From contig JASANG010001617.1 of the NCBI GenBank assembly GCA_030248215.1, forward strand, positions 112,113 through 176,112: DNA of 64,000 nt, given 5' to 3'. The notes beneath the pieces were generated by a model, which was given only the letters and a program-made list of their open reading frames with translations, was not told where the DNA came from and did no database searches. Of the stretch, positions 11,215 through 24,574 are shown piece by piece. The position numbers and the translations under genes were made by a program. Source of the stretch: Enoplolaimus lenunculus. Lineage: Eukaryota; Nematoda; Enoplea; Enoplida; Thoracostomopsidae. Numbering within the stretch: the first letter of the stretch is position 1; each line of letters starts with the position of its first letter.

Positions 11215-14200
11215 ACCTTCCTTGATCTTTATTTTGACCCAAAACCGTGTTGTGAACGTAGCCATAGCACCTATCGCTAGTCCATCATACAATCAAGATT
11301 CATCACCAAGTGATATCACGTGTGTTCATAATTTCTCCGAGTTCTTAATATTCTGCTACTATCTTAAACATTGTTTTAAAACTGTGGATGCGCCAATAGT
11401 AAGTTGCGTTTCATTGGGGTTTCAGCCCACCTATAGAAAGATTTTGGGCCCTTAGGACAGATCAGCGTCTCTAATAAGTCATGATTTGCATGGTGCTTCT
11501 CTTGAAAGTGTAACCTGCCAATATGTATCTTTCAATATATTTATAATATACATTTATAAACTTTGTATGCTAATAAAATTTTGTACTCTTGGCTTTGAGT
11601 GTATTTAGTTCCGTTTAAGTATATCATAATCAGCTGGTAGGCTTTTTGGATATCATTTTTAGTCTATGTTCATCGTAAGACCTTGTCAAAAAATGTAAAT
11701 ACGATTAATGGCGCGGGAAAATTTCAATGCGCTTTCGTGTACAGTGCCATCAACCTATACGGTTACAGAGATTGTGTATTACATTGCATTGTGTAGTGAA
11801 ATCACGTCGGTAATTTTAACAATAGTTTACTGAAAATGCCTACACGGATATAAAACTTCTTTAGTTCTATATTCCTTTTTCTCAATTTCATTTCATCAAC
11901 TTGATGGGTGGCAGACGAAACTCAATTTAGATTGGAATCGGAATTTCATACTGGAATCTGGACCATTTTCCAACTCCATGCAGTTTGCTTGCTTGGCGAG
12001 TTTCTATATATAATTTGCACACGTAATTACAATATAGTTTCAGGGTTTCCTTGGCTGCTTTCGTTGTACAACAGGGTGGTTATCCGCATTGTCATTCAAA
12101 CATTAATTAGAATGGTAAATGGATTTAGTAATTTATGAAAGTGGGTGCAGGTGTGGGCCCATGTAAAGATCAGGGACAGAACGTTTTTAAATAGGGTAAG
12201 CTTAAGCTTTAAAGTATTTTTGCTTAGGTTTAGTGTCCAGTGTTGCTTTTAGGGCCGCAACAGTAGTTTAAGCGTATGCCTAAGCCTAAGCGTTGCAAAA
12301 GCGTATTCCTAACCGTAAGCCAAAGCAAATCTCTACACTGTAAGTCTACTCTTTCACAGACCCACCAGAAGCCGCGACGGCCCTAAAAGTAACATGGGCC
12401 GGACTATGGATACCGCGGACGGAAGTAAAAATGTTCACTTCAGCAGTTTGATGTGTGCTACTGATCATAAAATGAACTACGGCTATAAGTTTTGTGTATA
12501 TACCACAGCTGTTTCTTGATATAAATAATTTTGTTACGCTTAGATAACTTTGAATAGTTTCACGCAATAGATGCACTATACCTGTGTACTGTCAGATGTC
12601 TATTTGCGAGAACAGCAGACTGTTTAAATTGCTTATGGTCTGCTTGGATTCATTTCGAACGCAATGAAAGTTTTCTAGTTTTTTTTATAATATTTTTGAC
12701 GTAATTGAATGAGTTTAGATTCAGATATTAAATGCTGACCTGCGCGTTTAAGCAATACCAAATGTTGAAAATGGCAAGAAGTATTCTCTAAGATAATGAT
12801 GGGCACTGAATTATCAGGATATGGATATTCGGAAAATTTTGTATATGGATATTATCGTTTAGGCCTCGGATATCAAGATAATCCGTATATCCGGGTATTA
12901 TTGATTCTTGCCAAAGTGGCAATAGAAGTTCCGATTCGGTGGCAAATTTTGTAAACGTTGAAGGGCTTTGCGATTAGGTTAGTGAAGTTGAAATATTTAG
13001 GGAAACGCTTTTGCATTTGTGTGTCGAATGGCTTGAGTTGTTTAGAAATACGCAAACATTGCGCTACCGAAACTGTAATAGTAAAAATTCTCACGGAACC
13101 GGAAGTTAATTTCGCTGAAAGTGGAGACATACCTCGTTTTTATACAGCCGGGTCTTTAAATTTGACATTTAGAACGTCAATAACTAAAAGCAACTGGCTA
13201 TAGGTAACAAATAGGAATTCTTATCGGTATCGGAATAGGTTATGTAAGATTCAGTTATTTAAAGTGTGAAAAACGATGATAAAATCAGTATACAACACGT
13301 GCTATACGTTTCGCCGCTGATTCTGGTTGCGTTATTACTTATTTCCGCCTGAAAGTTTTATATATATACACGTATATTGGAAATATTTAGGCACAATTTT
13401 TGTTCTGGTAAATATATACGCACTGAGTTTTTTCATAACTTTGCAAAATTTCTAACTGAAATACAAGCTGCAATGTTTATGTTTTAAGTGTATTTTTAAT
13501 AAAAATTAATTCGGATTGTTTTAGTAATGTTTACTTTGTTTTGCTGGTATTTGTAATGACCCATTTAAACAATATGGGCCTGCCTACTAAGCATTAGCAT
13601 GAACCTAAGCTGATGCCTAAGCCTACGCTGAAACATGAGCCTAATCGTAATCCTAAGTTTTCCAATCTTAAATTCTCTTAAACGTCGGCATCTGTAATGG
13701 TATGCGTAGTAAGCTGCGGTGTAGCCGAGATTTAATTTCAAGGAGGTAAAACCTCATTAAAAATGAGAAATATGTTTGACCGTAGGATACGACCGGTTCT
13801 TTGAATGCCTGTAACGATGATGCTTTTTCTGGTTTATTCACAAATTTCGGGCGGTTTGATATATCTCAATCACAGGTTGCACACCCCTAGAGCTAACTAT
13901 TTTTTTCATTTGCACCAAAAACTTCCTGTATGTTTTGTACTTATGGCTCGGTTTTGTCTTGCAGTATATATATTGCAGTTACGCATGTCACTTACAATTA
14001 TAATATTTAATAGTAATATTTGGTGTATTAAATGACTGTTGAATATTATCATAAATTGCATTATAAAGTCAATTTAGTTTGATTTGCTTTGGTAGTGTTA
14101 GGTTCGGCAATAATGAAATTTGATATTTCAACTTTTGGCGTTTTCGAAATATAACTATTTTTAAAGTAAACATAGTAAATGAAATCAGTGGTTTAGGCGA

Positions 14201-15741
14201 GTGTGCCCTATTTTGTAAAATGTTTCTCACGAAAATACGTCAGATTTACAGTAAACTTTCATCCAAATCTTCTCCCGGTTTACTGTTAAAATGCGTCAAT
14301 CTGTCGTTCGAAAATTGGTTTACTAGTAGCGTATTTACTTGTCGAGGTGGTTGCGATATTTGCCACGCTAACTTTTTTGTCAGATAAGGATTATTTATAA
14401 TGTATATTTGTTTTGATTTTTATAATATAATATAAATGTAAAACTTAGCTGGAAGTATGATCAAATGACTTAAATTTTGTGCATATGTTGTGTGTTCGTG
14501 TTGAAGCTGTATGAATTCTGTTTTACAAGTTGTATCCGTATTTTCGTTCCATTCGGTTGCTGCTTTTTTTCAAAAATATAAGTAATGAAATGCAAGCAAC
14601 AATTAAGCAATTTAAGCAAGCCAACTTTCGTTCGATTTAGTTAAATTTTCGTCTAAAGAATTCGTTCAGTGTAAATTATATTTTGTAATTCTATATTGCA
14701 ATTGCAATGCTACCGATACACGCTAGAATATTTATATGTTTGCGACTAAAGTCAGGTTGAACTAAGGATTTGGTTTAAGAAATCATTGATCAAAATTTGC
14801 ACACGTTCGAGTTGCGCTATCCATTTTGATAAATAAGTGGGCTTTTGTACACGGTACCCCAACAAGTTTTTAAGCTACGATCAGGAGCCTTAGTTTTGCG
14901 TAAGATTTCGGACTGAACAACGTTGAAACTAATGCAAATTACTAAACTTCAAATTCTGGAAATTGTGGAATAAGTGAGTGATTTTTACGAAATAGTTGTT
15001 CAGCTGATTTTTTATTGTAATCAAATTGTAATGTACAAGTCTGCAATATACGTATTGTTCAACTTTTTGGTCTTAGAGTACGGCACATTCTTGACTGATG
15101 AGGTCATTTGACTTTGTTATTGGGCAAACTATTGTTTGATTGAAGCGATCACATCGTGTTCATCAATGTGTGTGTTTTAGTGTATTTTCCTCTGTGTATG
15201 TATTCGGTTTTGGGGTTTGTTGTATCACGGTTTTCAGATTATATAGGCTTAGTTAGAGAGGCACTGTTTGGTCGCTCCCTGCTTGCCCAGCCAGACTTGT
15301 GTATGTATCAAAACGTACGACAGTAGTATATATTTGTCTCTGTGTGTGTCTTGTTATGGGATAGACAGACAACTGTATACATGACAGTGACGAATATGAT
15401 GTGATACTCGCGGGTGTGTACTGTTTGTGCTAGTTTACGTACTTGGAACGCTGATACGTTTTTATTGATTTTTTACTAGAGGCGTAAGAAAATTTTCTTT
15501 CGGATGAACGGACTAACGTCATTCAAGGGTTTTTTTGCGGGCGAGCGAGAAAACTTTTTGTAATCAAGGGTACAGGTTGGTTATATTTAAGCCTTTAAGT
15601 AAAAAAGTTTCAAATGACCCAATATCGTCTACCGGAAGGGGCGGTGGAGCCAGAGTGCAAAGGGGCAATTTCTCCCCACGACTAAAGAAAAATAACATTT
15701 ATGTTGCTTTTTTGGATCTTGAAGTGAATCCAATCAGATGC
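11215..15741. other. Spacer without recognisable genes
   Basis: I see no exon-like conserved segment. The stretch has short chance ORFs, degenerate cctaagcctaag words (12279-12290 and around 13590-13660) and a region of repeated ggatat/cggatatc words at about 12800-12900 that looks like a decayed hexamer-array transposon. The AATAAA at 11572 belongs with VPS18. Confidence 0.6.
11572..11577 (+). terminator. Candidate VPS18 polyadenylation signal AATAAA
   Basis: This is a canonical AATAAA, about 358 nt after the VPS18 stop codon, followed by T-rich sequence. It is plausible as the 3' end signal, but the AT-rich context makes chance matches common. Confidence 0.4.
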
Positions 15742-16467
15742 GAGGTCTTTTCGGTTTATTCCCTGCAGCCGGTGTTTGCCCAGAAACGGTTGAATTTTGA
15801 AAATTTTGGCATATATGAAGTTCTCCATGACCTCCTGTGATCATTCCATGCCCAACTTTGACTTTTTGAAAAATTTGATTTTTTAAAATCCCAAGTTCCC
15901 CATCCTCGAGATCCAAAAAATTTCATCAAAAAGTTAAACAAATTATTACCATTCGACGCAGCTCACGGAGCTGAGCTGAATAGTGTCAAATTCTCCAGAA
16001 TCAAACTTCTGGTTAACGAGTTATGGTTAAACACTGATTTGGCGCCCTCCCAATGTTTTGGGACTGCGCCAAATAAGTTATTTGACTATAACTGGTTAGC
16101 CAGACGTCTGCTTGTGAAAAATTTGACACCATCCAACTCTGCTCGGCTAGCTGCGTGCAATGGTATATAGTTTGTGTAACTTTTCGATAAAAAAGTTTTT
16201 GAGCCCCAAGAGAAGCGGGCCTTGAAACCTTCTTAACAAATCGAATTTTTCAAAAATTGAACTTTGGGCGTGGTTTGATCAAGGGAGGTAATGAGAACCT
16301 CTAAGTTCAAAAATTTTCAAAATCCAACCGTTTTGGGGCAAAAATCGAATTTTTCAAAAATTCAAATTTGGGCGTGGTATGATCAGGGGAGGTCATGAAA
16401 ACCTCAAAGTTCAAAAGTTTTCAAAATCTAACCATTTTGGGGCAAACGCCGGCTGGGGGATAACTGA
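15742..16467. mobile_element. Foldback element: ~725-bp long inverted repeat
   Basis: The left half (about 15742-16045) reads as the imperfect reverse complement of the right half (about 16060-16467). Paired landmarks include ccggtgtttgcccag (15769) with ggcaaacgccggctgg (16441), gacctcctgtgatcattcc with ggtatgatcaggggaggtc, gtgtcaaattct with aatttgacac, and ttggcgcc with gcgccaaa near the centre. It has no coding capacity. Right-half-like fragments recur at about 19530-19690, 27190-27510, 28020-28080 and 36415-36580, so this is a dispersed family. The exact ends and target duplication are not resolved. Confidence 0.75.
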
Positions 16468-16761
16468 AAATACCCCATATGCGTATCCCCTGAAGAATTT
16501 ATACAAAAACTACGGCTGTTCTGCTTAAATTTTTCCACCCACATTTTGGTAGCTATATTTGTGTATTAATACTCCATAACAGATATCAAATTTATTTTCA
16601 AAACAAAGTTTTGCAAATGTGCAACACAAATATGCAAACCTAAAGAATATGTGCATTTTCTGCTTAGGTAAGGGACTGGCTTACCACCTTGCAGCTTGTT
16701 GTACGCATTTCACCCTCATAGATTTTTTCATTGAGGTCTTACGGGGCTGCTACACCCCTGA

Positions 16762-17492
16762 CAGGGTTGGGCGGTCTCGGTCAAAAAGCAAAACCGAGAC
16801 CGAGACCCAACCTACCGAGACCGCGACTATTGGTCTTGGTCTCGGTTAATTTTTAACCTTTACCGAAAATAAAAATAAGTAACAAAAGTTTTGAACATTT
16901 TTATCTGTTCAGAATTGCCGTTTCATACAACTAAACTGATAAATGGCCGCCAAACTTTATTTTTTACTTTATTTTTCAGTTGGCTACTGTCGCATATCCT
17001 TCGACCAGGCTCAGGACAAATCCCGCTGTCTCAAAACAACCTCAGTACAACCCTAATTCAAAGCTATAAAGTGTTGTTCTTCGTCCCGGGCAAACCGAAT
17101 AGACTGGAGAATTTTTTAACATAGCGTGGACGTTATAAATACGGATTATGACCATATTTTTAACACGATGCCTTAAATATTTTAGACGCGAAAATGCAAC
17201 TATTTGAGCTTTGTCACAATAAAATCAAAGCGTTTTGGGTTTCCTATCAAAAAGTAGAATTTTGGGTAACCAGAGGGTCATTCTGTTAAATCGCTGTTTA
17301 ACCAGGTATTCGTGATCCACAATCGTTCGCTGTCTGTGTTGGTAGGCGAAATGCGCAAGTACTTCTGGGCCAAAGCTGAGATCCGAGGAAAATTTTTGTG
17401 ATTGCTTATCGCTTTTTCGCCTCTTTGGTCTTGGTTTGCAAACCACCGAGACTGAAAAAAAGCGAGACCGAGACTGAGACCGCACATCCCTG
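16762..17492. mobile_element. hAT-like non-autonomous element with GAGACC arrays
   Basis: The left end cagggttgggcggtctcgg is matched by the reverse complement of the right end, cagggatgtgcggtctcag. Inside both ends are runs of gagacc/ggtctc hexamers. Flanks acccctga and ccctctga agree at 6 of 8 positions, which fits a decayed 8-bp target duplication. CAGGG termini and 8-bp duplications are typical of the hAT superfamily. There is no transposase, so the 731-bp element is non-autonomous. Confidence 0.65.
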
Positions 17493-20144
17493 CCCTCTGA
17501 ACCTGCCGCCTTTTTAAAGGATTGTATCAGAATGAGGGATCCGCCCCTAACCCCTGCACTATGCAATTTATTATTGTAACAGCAAAATTTTGCAATGAAG
17601 TACGTAATTTAACATTATTGATAAGTAGCATAAGAATTTCTTAGCGCGGAAGGTTTGGGGGCCGACAGTCCCCCGTCCTGCTTAGGTTTGGTTTAAAGTT
17701 GCGGGAGGCTTAGTGGGGCGGTGGTAGCAAGCACCCTGAAGCGAAACTTAAGTTAATTCAATCTTAGCTATTGTAGCTTTCTATATACATATTAAATGTG
17801 GGGAAAAGGGGTAAGCCTGTTTCTAATCCTAACCAGAAACTATACAGGAGCCAAATTATCTTTTTAGATGTTTTTAAGCTGTATTTAAGCAAAAGTTTGT
17901 TTTGAAATTAAAATTGATCTGTTTTCTAGCGTATTCATCACATACAGACATAGGTATCAAAACGTGGGGGTGTTAGAAGTATACAAGGGGGTGTTAGAAG
18001 TATACAAGAACCGGCACTTTTGTAGTTCCCCTTTCAGTGAAACTGCTTTCCCCGCCACAATCATTTACAATCATTGAAACAATCCTTTTAAAAAACAATT
18101 AAACATGGATCTAGTTTTTAGTTTGTAAAATGTGTTTCATTGCTTTTTTATCGAGAAATGAGAAATGTTTATATTTTGTGTAAGCTGTAAACGAATAAAG
18201 AACTACGTAAGCTATTTTCTATTAAGATTTGGTGCTAAAATTGCGTTTGGCATGTTGTCGTTCGTTTGGCTCGGGCTCGACGGGTTTTTCACTGTTATGT
18301 ATCGCGGTTTTTTCCATCTGAAGTTTCTGTATCAGCTACTGTTAGGCAGAGTAGGGCGTACTGCAGTCAGATTTAATGTAAACTCGCAATCCATTTACTG
18401 TTTAACAGCAAAATATGTAAATTAGGATACAACTGAAATTTCGTTTACGGTAGTGAAATTCTTTATTTTCGCTATCGTGTTCCGGTTTGAATCTGTTGTA
18501 TATATTTACGCTTAGGCTCAAGCGTACGTTGTCTACACAAGCCTTTACCTAAACCTAGGCCGTAATTGTAAATGTGGGGGCAATTGTACAAGAGCTTCGG
18601 TAGTTGAAAATTAATTTTTCAGTAACAGTTATTTTTCACTCTCACGTTCCTGCCAAAATTGGATATTATTACTTTTTGGTTCCGTTTCCTGTATTTTTAA
18701 TTCATGTTGCGCCAGCGCCCTGGTGGAAATAGATACGTATATTCCAGAGTGCGAATAAGTTCTATAGTTTATTTACATATCGCTTGGGAGGAACTCAGGA
18801 CGGTACTTACCGAGCTTACCTTGCTGGGAGAGACACTAAAAAATTTTAGGGGGCATACGAGTATTTTAGACAACTTACAACCGAGACTGGAAGTTTTCTA
18901 GGTTGGGCCTAAAAGTTTCAAGGGTGTTGAGCACCTGAGGATACAGGGCCGGTGGAATGTTTCTGTGCAACATGACGGCCGAAATGTTTACAAATAATAA
19001 CTAAATATATATCAAGTAGTGTCCCTAAGAGTTGCATTAGTTTGGGAATGAAGCATAAAATACGTATATATACATACAGACAGATACAACCGTACAGAAA
19101 CACTGTAGACCTGCTTGTGCTGCCCGGCCGGCTACCTATTACCCTTGTATGGACTGTGTTTTTGTGTGTTACACGCTTTTATGTGTGTATTTCGACATTG
19201 TATTTTAGGCTTTCCCTTTCAAAATATGGTTATATATATGTTTCACAAGTGCTTAGTTTGGGTTTTGCGTTCGCTGATAGTACATTGTTTTGCAAGCGTT
19301 CACCGGCAACCAGTTCGCTTAGAAGCTTGCGTCAAGTCAGAATTAGAAAACTCAACGTCAGGTCAACTCGTGCGGTCAAAGTTTAAGTTAAAATTCGATT
19401 AAGTTATATGTCAAGTCGAGTTAACGTTTTGAGCAGAACAGTTACGGGATTTACTGCTACAACTGGAACGGTGGTCAAACCAAAGATCATGCTTTTTAGT
19501 CACGTTTATCTGTGGTCCTTAACTTTAGGACCTCATGAAAATCGAATTTTTCAAAAATTAAAATTCAGGGGTGAAATGATCAGTGTAGGTCATGACGAGC
19601 TCAATTATGCAAAAAAATTTTGAAATCCGACCATTCTAGGCAATTGTGGGCTGGGAGGGAACAGTTCAAAAAGCCATTTTAATGTACCCTGAGTTTTACT
19701 GTCTCGAATTAGTCGCTGGTGTTTTTGATGCTTAGAAAGGATCTTTGGAGTTCAGAAGGATGTGTTTGTTTGGATAATTTTTGGCATAATTTGTTTTGTT
19801 TATTTTTAATGCAATATTCCGGAAACCACAACACTTATAAATTTAGTTACTTAAATTAGTCGGGACCAAGCCTGTACATTTTTGAGGCATATTCAGTTAC
19901 GAAGAAGTGGGAATTCTGTTTTTATTCTCAGATGCTCGGGTTCTAAGAATAGGAACTGCATTGAACTTTTCAGGAACAGGATTACTAATTCAACATATTT
20001 TTGATCAACAATAGTGTTTTGTATTTTCATCAACTACGTAATGTTTGACGCTTTAAGCGTAGCGCTGTATTTGTCGTGCGGCGCTGTCCGTCATCGTGCG
20101 GTTTCTTCTGCGAATTACGAACAGCGACTAACCAGATGTATGAG
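17493..20144. other. Spacer without genes; small duplications
   Basis: I see no conserved coding sequence. A 22-bp unit (gggggtgttagaagtatac and on) is duplicated in tandem at about 17965-18009. A fragment of the foldback family lies at 19530-19690 (gggcaattgtgggctggga type end). Cttaggctcaagcg-type words occur at 18510-18565. Confidence 0.55.
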
Positions 20145-20297
20145 TGGGCAAAGTTTTTTACCCGCGCTGCTCTATACCGCGGAAATTTTATTTTTTACCC
20201 GCGCAAAATTCATTTACCCACTACCCGCCTTTACCCGACCTTTTCCCTCTGTGTTCAATGCAATCTTGTAGTTTTACAGTGTATAGATGTTAGTCAC
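20145..20297 (+). repeat. Dispersed repeat, ACCCGCG-rich, copy 1
   Basis: This shares extended similarity with 63510-63697: both start gggcaaag, carry repeated ttacccgcg words, share gttcaatgcaat and end in ttttacagtg....agatgtta. A related block with the same words lies at 20795-20895. No terminal structure is clear; it is probably a decayed non-autonomous DNA element. Confidence 0.65.
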
Positions 20298-23200
20298 TCC
20301 ATTTCGTTACAAAAAACTATTTATTAATAACTTTGAAAACAACCCGTAAAGAAATGTAACACCGGATAATATTGTAACACCGGATAATATTGCACATTAC
20401 GCCCATCACCGGTAAAACTAGGCTGTTTCCCGATGGGTGTTCTTGATCTGTGAATTAAAACGTTCTTGTCTGTACGAATTCGTTGTAGCTAGATAGTATA
20501 ATCGCACATTTCTTTATGGTTTCGTCGCAGTTTGCCTTAAGATTTCATTCAGAAAACTTGTGAACACATTATTCCAAGCCAAAGAAAAATATAGGAACAA
20601 CAAAGAATGTCTCCAAATGTTACGATAAGGTGTACTGCAAAATTTTTTGTTGAAATGTATGTGAAAAGTATTCCCGCGTTCATGGACTTAATTCAGCCAG
20701 AATCATAATCTTAGCAACCTGCTTTATTTGCGAGGGATACTCATACTAGCTATGTACTTTAAACCCTGTTTGCCGTTTTTTATGAAAATGTTAGGCTGGT
20801 AAAGAATAACAATTTTTTACCCGCGCTTTGGTATTCTTTACCCACGGGTATACTCGCGTCAAAATTTTCTCACTCGTACCCGCGTTACGCGCTGGTAGCG
20901 TGTAGATCTGCGACTGACAGCAACGGACGGCGCCGGATGACATTAAATCTTAACAGTAATATACATTTGAAAAGCACTAATTGCGGTTCGGATATCTCGT
21001 GCATACGGAAATGGATCAGGAAGTGATGTAAAAAACTTAGTGTGAATTCTAGTCGGAAAAGTAATTTCTTCAGAATCGTGTGAGTTAAAATTTAATCCAA
21101 AATTTTTTTGGCGTCGTGTTCGTTTCGCTCGTGGGTTTACTTCAGGGTTCTGTCTTTAATTTTGATCTTTGTTACCCGGATATTTGTTACGCATGCGATT
21201 CTCCGGAATTATTCGAAAGTAACGCGGTTTATAGCTGTACTACAGTTATGACAACTCTGTGGCTGGTTGTTGGCTTATTTTTGTCGCGATGGTAGTAGCG
21301 TCACCACCTGGTGGACGGTTCATTGCGGTTCTCGCACACATTCTCAGCATTTAAAGTTAAAGCTTACCTTAAGGTAAGTCTTTTTCTTAATCTAAACACG
21401 ATTGTAAGCCTAAGCCTACGCGTAAATGTGGCGAAAATGTACTAGAGGCATACGAATGTTGCCGCATGCGTGACTGCCTGCAGAAGGCTTCCAAAAAAGG
21501 AAACGTCGCACAAAATCAAAACAAGACTGTGTAATCAGAAGTAAATAGGTTTGAAATTGTCTGACGCCGAGATAAGTAAGAATAATCACATTGGCTTTTG
21601 TGATGTTTCACATATGTATAGGCTAATCAGTGGGCCTTTCGGTTCGCTGTTTGCGTCGGTACATGGGTGTATACAGCAGCGGGATAGGGGGATATATCAG
21701 CGTCCGAAATATCGGGAAAACCAAGAAAAAGCCCTGTTAATAGGTTTGAAAGATCGTTCTGGATCATAGACATCAAAAACTTACGTACACATGATGTGGT
21801 ACTCTCCCGGAATAAAATGCTGGAAACGGCCGTGGGTAGAGGCTAATGAAACGCGACCGCGAATAGTTTATATATATGTAGTATCTTATATGTGTAGGTT
21901 CATCGTTGTTCATGTCTCAGTATCAGTGTTGTATATACATACAAATGCCGTTCACCAGTAGCGTTTTTTTCTACTACTATACATGGTCGTGTATAACACA
22001 TATCACAGTCGTCAGCACGGGTGAAGCCAGGGATCGTTTGTGGGTCAAATCTCTCCGTTATGTTTTTTGTCCAGGAGTTGTACGATTTTTTCAGTAGTTT
22101 ACACAACTAATCCAATAGATACTGTACTAGAACATAACGCTCTCGTTTGTTTATTCTAAAATCCTGGATAGAGGTCCCTGACTGTACATAGGTGTCAATA
22201 TCGAAACTCGCAAAAGCGATATTGTAAGTATAAAGCTGTATCGTTGTTCCTGTTGCGTGTTATGCAGTTTATTTGCGTTGAATTTTATTGTTTGTCCGTC
22301 CTCCGTTAAACAATCGTTCCGCTGTGGATTGTTCTATTTTGTGTATCAGTTGTAGTACAGTGCCGAAGTCGAAGTGAATGAAACTATGAATGTTGTGTTG
22401 TGAGAGCGCTGTATACTTGTGTAGTGGTGACTTGTCGAACTGGTTGCAATATTTGAAGCGCCAACATCTCCAAAGTATGCGTAGCAGATTAAGATTTCCA
22501 GTAGTAAATCATCAATAAGATTGTAAGCGTTGGCCGCCGCGTTTGTTGTTAAAAGTTCCGTGTGTTATTTTTAGAATTTAATTGTTGGGAAGCGTACAAT
22601 GCGCCGTGGCGTGCGTTGATGCGCGGCGGTGAACGGTGGGTGACGCGTAGCACAAAAAAGTATAGCGCAACCCTTAAAGTTTAAAACGTATGTGTTGCAC
22701 AGTCAGGTTAGAACGATATCTGTGATATGTGTGATGTGTTCTTCCACTTGCATATTTTGTGTATTGGTCTTAACTGTGAAACAAGTTTCAAACTTACAAA
22801 AGCAAAATTATTTGTTGTACACTGGAATGATGTCCAAAATACGTATCTTGGACGTTGTAACATTAAGTATATATGTCGTAGCTCAAACCGTAATTAAGCT
22901 CAATTCTGACTTGAGCTACTTTGTCCAAAGCGGAATAACGACTTGGGCTGGTCCTATGGGATTCTTTTTGACAATGCGGTAGGTTTTGATTAGTTACGTC
23001 ATAACATTAGACTAGCCCAGTTCCACTTTGGACTTTCCAAAGTGGAGTTGTGAAATTCTCGAAGAGTATGTGACTGGGTGCGTTCTGCCTGCTTTGGCGT
23101 TTTTAATTTTTTAACAGTAGTTGGAGCTGATCGACAAAAAATAGTGGTTAAAAATAGCTAATTTGCATATTAGCTTAAGTAATAAGATTCAGTGCTAACG

Positions 23201-23796
23201 GGTTTTTGGGTGTGAGAAATCTGACTAAATTGTTTATAAACCTTCAAGACCGATAATCGAATAGTTAGCAAATAAAGCCTTAATTAACACTTTTTTAAAT
23301 TATTTCACAAGTATATCCGAACTTTGCCCAATACATGTAGTTCTACTACGACTGGTTTACTAAAATTAACGTATTTTTAAAAAGTTTTTTTCCGTTATTT
23401 CCACCCCTTCAGAAAAAAAGGAGAAAACGGAAAAAACGTTTTTCCGTTGGTTTTTTCCGTTGTCCAACTTTGTATTGGTTTATTAAAAATTAAAATTGCA
23501 CGAAAAGCCATTTAAAACAAGACATTTTAGCGGCAGATTTTTAGTTCAATTTGATTTGGTTAATATTTGTTTTCAATTGCAATTACGTGTGAGTTTGTTA
23601 GCCGTTGTGAAGATCTTGTTTCGAACTTTGTATATTATGTAAATATATTGAAGATCTAGAAACTTTGTCAACTACAAAAATATTTACGTATAAAAATGGA
23701 AAATTGCTTTTGCTTAGTAAATATTAAGAAATCCGAGGTCATTAGACAAACAGCTTTGTGGAGAAAAAGCGAATCAGAGAAGTATGCAGGGGATGG
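20298..23796. other. Spacer without genes
   Basis: No exon-like segment was seen. It holds a short tandem duplication (ccggataatattgtaacac) at about 20360-20390, the related ACCCGCG block at 20795-20895, gtaagcctaagcctacgcg at about 21405-21423, and a perfect hairpin at 23022-23046. The remaining ORFs are short and unremarkable. Confidence 0.5.
23022..23046. repeat. Perfect 11-bp hairpin with 3-nt loop
   Basis: tccactttgga - ctt - tccaaagtgga is a perfect inverted repeat. It is isolated in non-coding DNA. No neighbouring feature explains it. Confidence 0.7.
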
Positions 23797-24197
23797 GCAC
23801 AGGGTGTGACCTGATTACCGGATATGGTTTAATCTAGCTCCAGCAAAAATCCGGTTATGGTTAATTTATGCACCAGATAAACCTTGGTTAAGTTTATAGT
23901 TTTCAAATGAGGTAAAGACAAATAAGTTATATTCAGGATTTCAGGCCAGTTGTATTGGTCACAATCGACCGGTTAACCCACTCCATTTTTGATAATAGGG
24001 GTCGATTTCGCATTCAATGCGCGCTAACTTTATCACGATTGTTACTATATAAATGGAACATGTCTACTGCGAGTTTGTTACAGCACATTTTTATGACCAG
24101 ATCTTCGATTTCGGGCCCACCATAAATGGGTTGTGGTAAGGGCAAAACGTAATGCACAGGGACATTCTGATCTCAAAGAATTTTCGGTATTTCGTGG

Positions 24198-24574
24198 CAG
24201 GGTGCAACCGGAATTACAATTTACCGGAACCGGAACCGGAAACGGAACCGGAAAGTGAAAAATGCATTTCACCAAAAATTTTATTTTATTCTTATTTTTT
24301 GCTCTATTATTTGTGAAATAACCTTAGTCGAACATAGGTATTTGTTTTATTTGTTGTATTTTAGATTTTCGTCGTCGACTGAAGTGAAATCCACCATCAT
24401 TGGCTTATATTTGGAGTACAAGTGGCTTTCAAAAGAGATTCTTAAAAATTAGCAAAGTTAAGAAAACGGCCAAATTATAACACCGGAATTTTTAAATCCG
24501 GTAAAAATTTACCGGAACCGGAACCGGAAGGTGAAAAATGCCGGAACCGGAACCGGAATTCCGGTTGCACCCTG
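24198..24574. mobile_element. hAT-like MITE, CCGGAA family, copy 1
   Basis: A 377-bp element bounded by an exact 8-bp target duplication, tttcgtgg (24190-24197 and 24575-24582). Its inverted termini are cagggtgcaaccggaatt and aattccggttgcaccctg. Just inside both ends are arrays of ccggaa hexamers. The internal ~250 bp closely match the copy at 52331-52728. It is non-autonomous; CAGGG ends and 8-bp duplications point to the hAT superfamily. Confidence 0.92.

Noticed and set aside
18165-18425. 86-codon hydrophobic ORF in the spacer
   Set aside because: Phe/Leu/Val richness follows from T-rich DNA. No conserved transmembrane family or start context was recognised.
24255-24452. 65-codon ORF conserved in both CCGGAA MITE copies (also 52401-52598)
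   Set aside because: The two versions differ at eight residues, and the nucleotide differences are almost all amino-acid changing, so there is no sign of protein selection. It is an open frame carried by a recently duplicated MITE.
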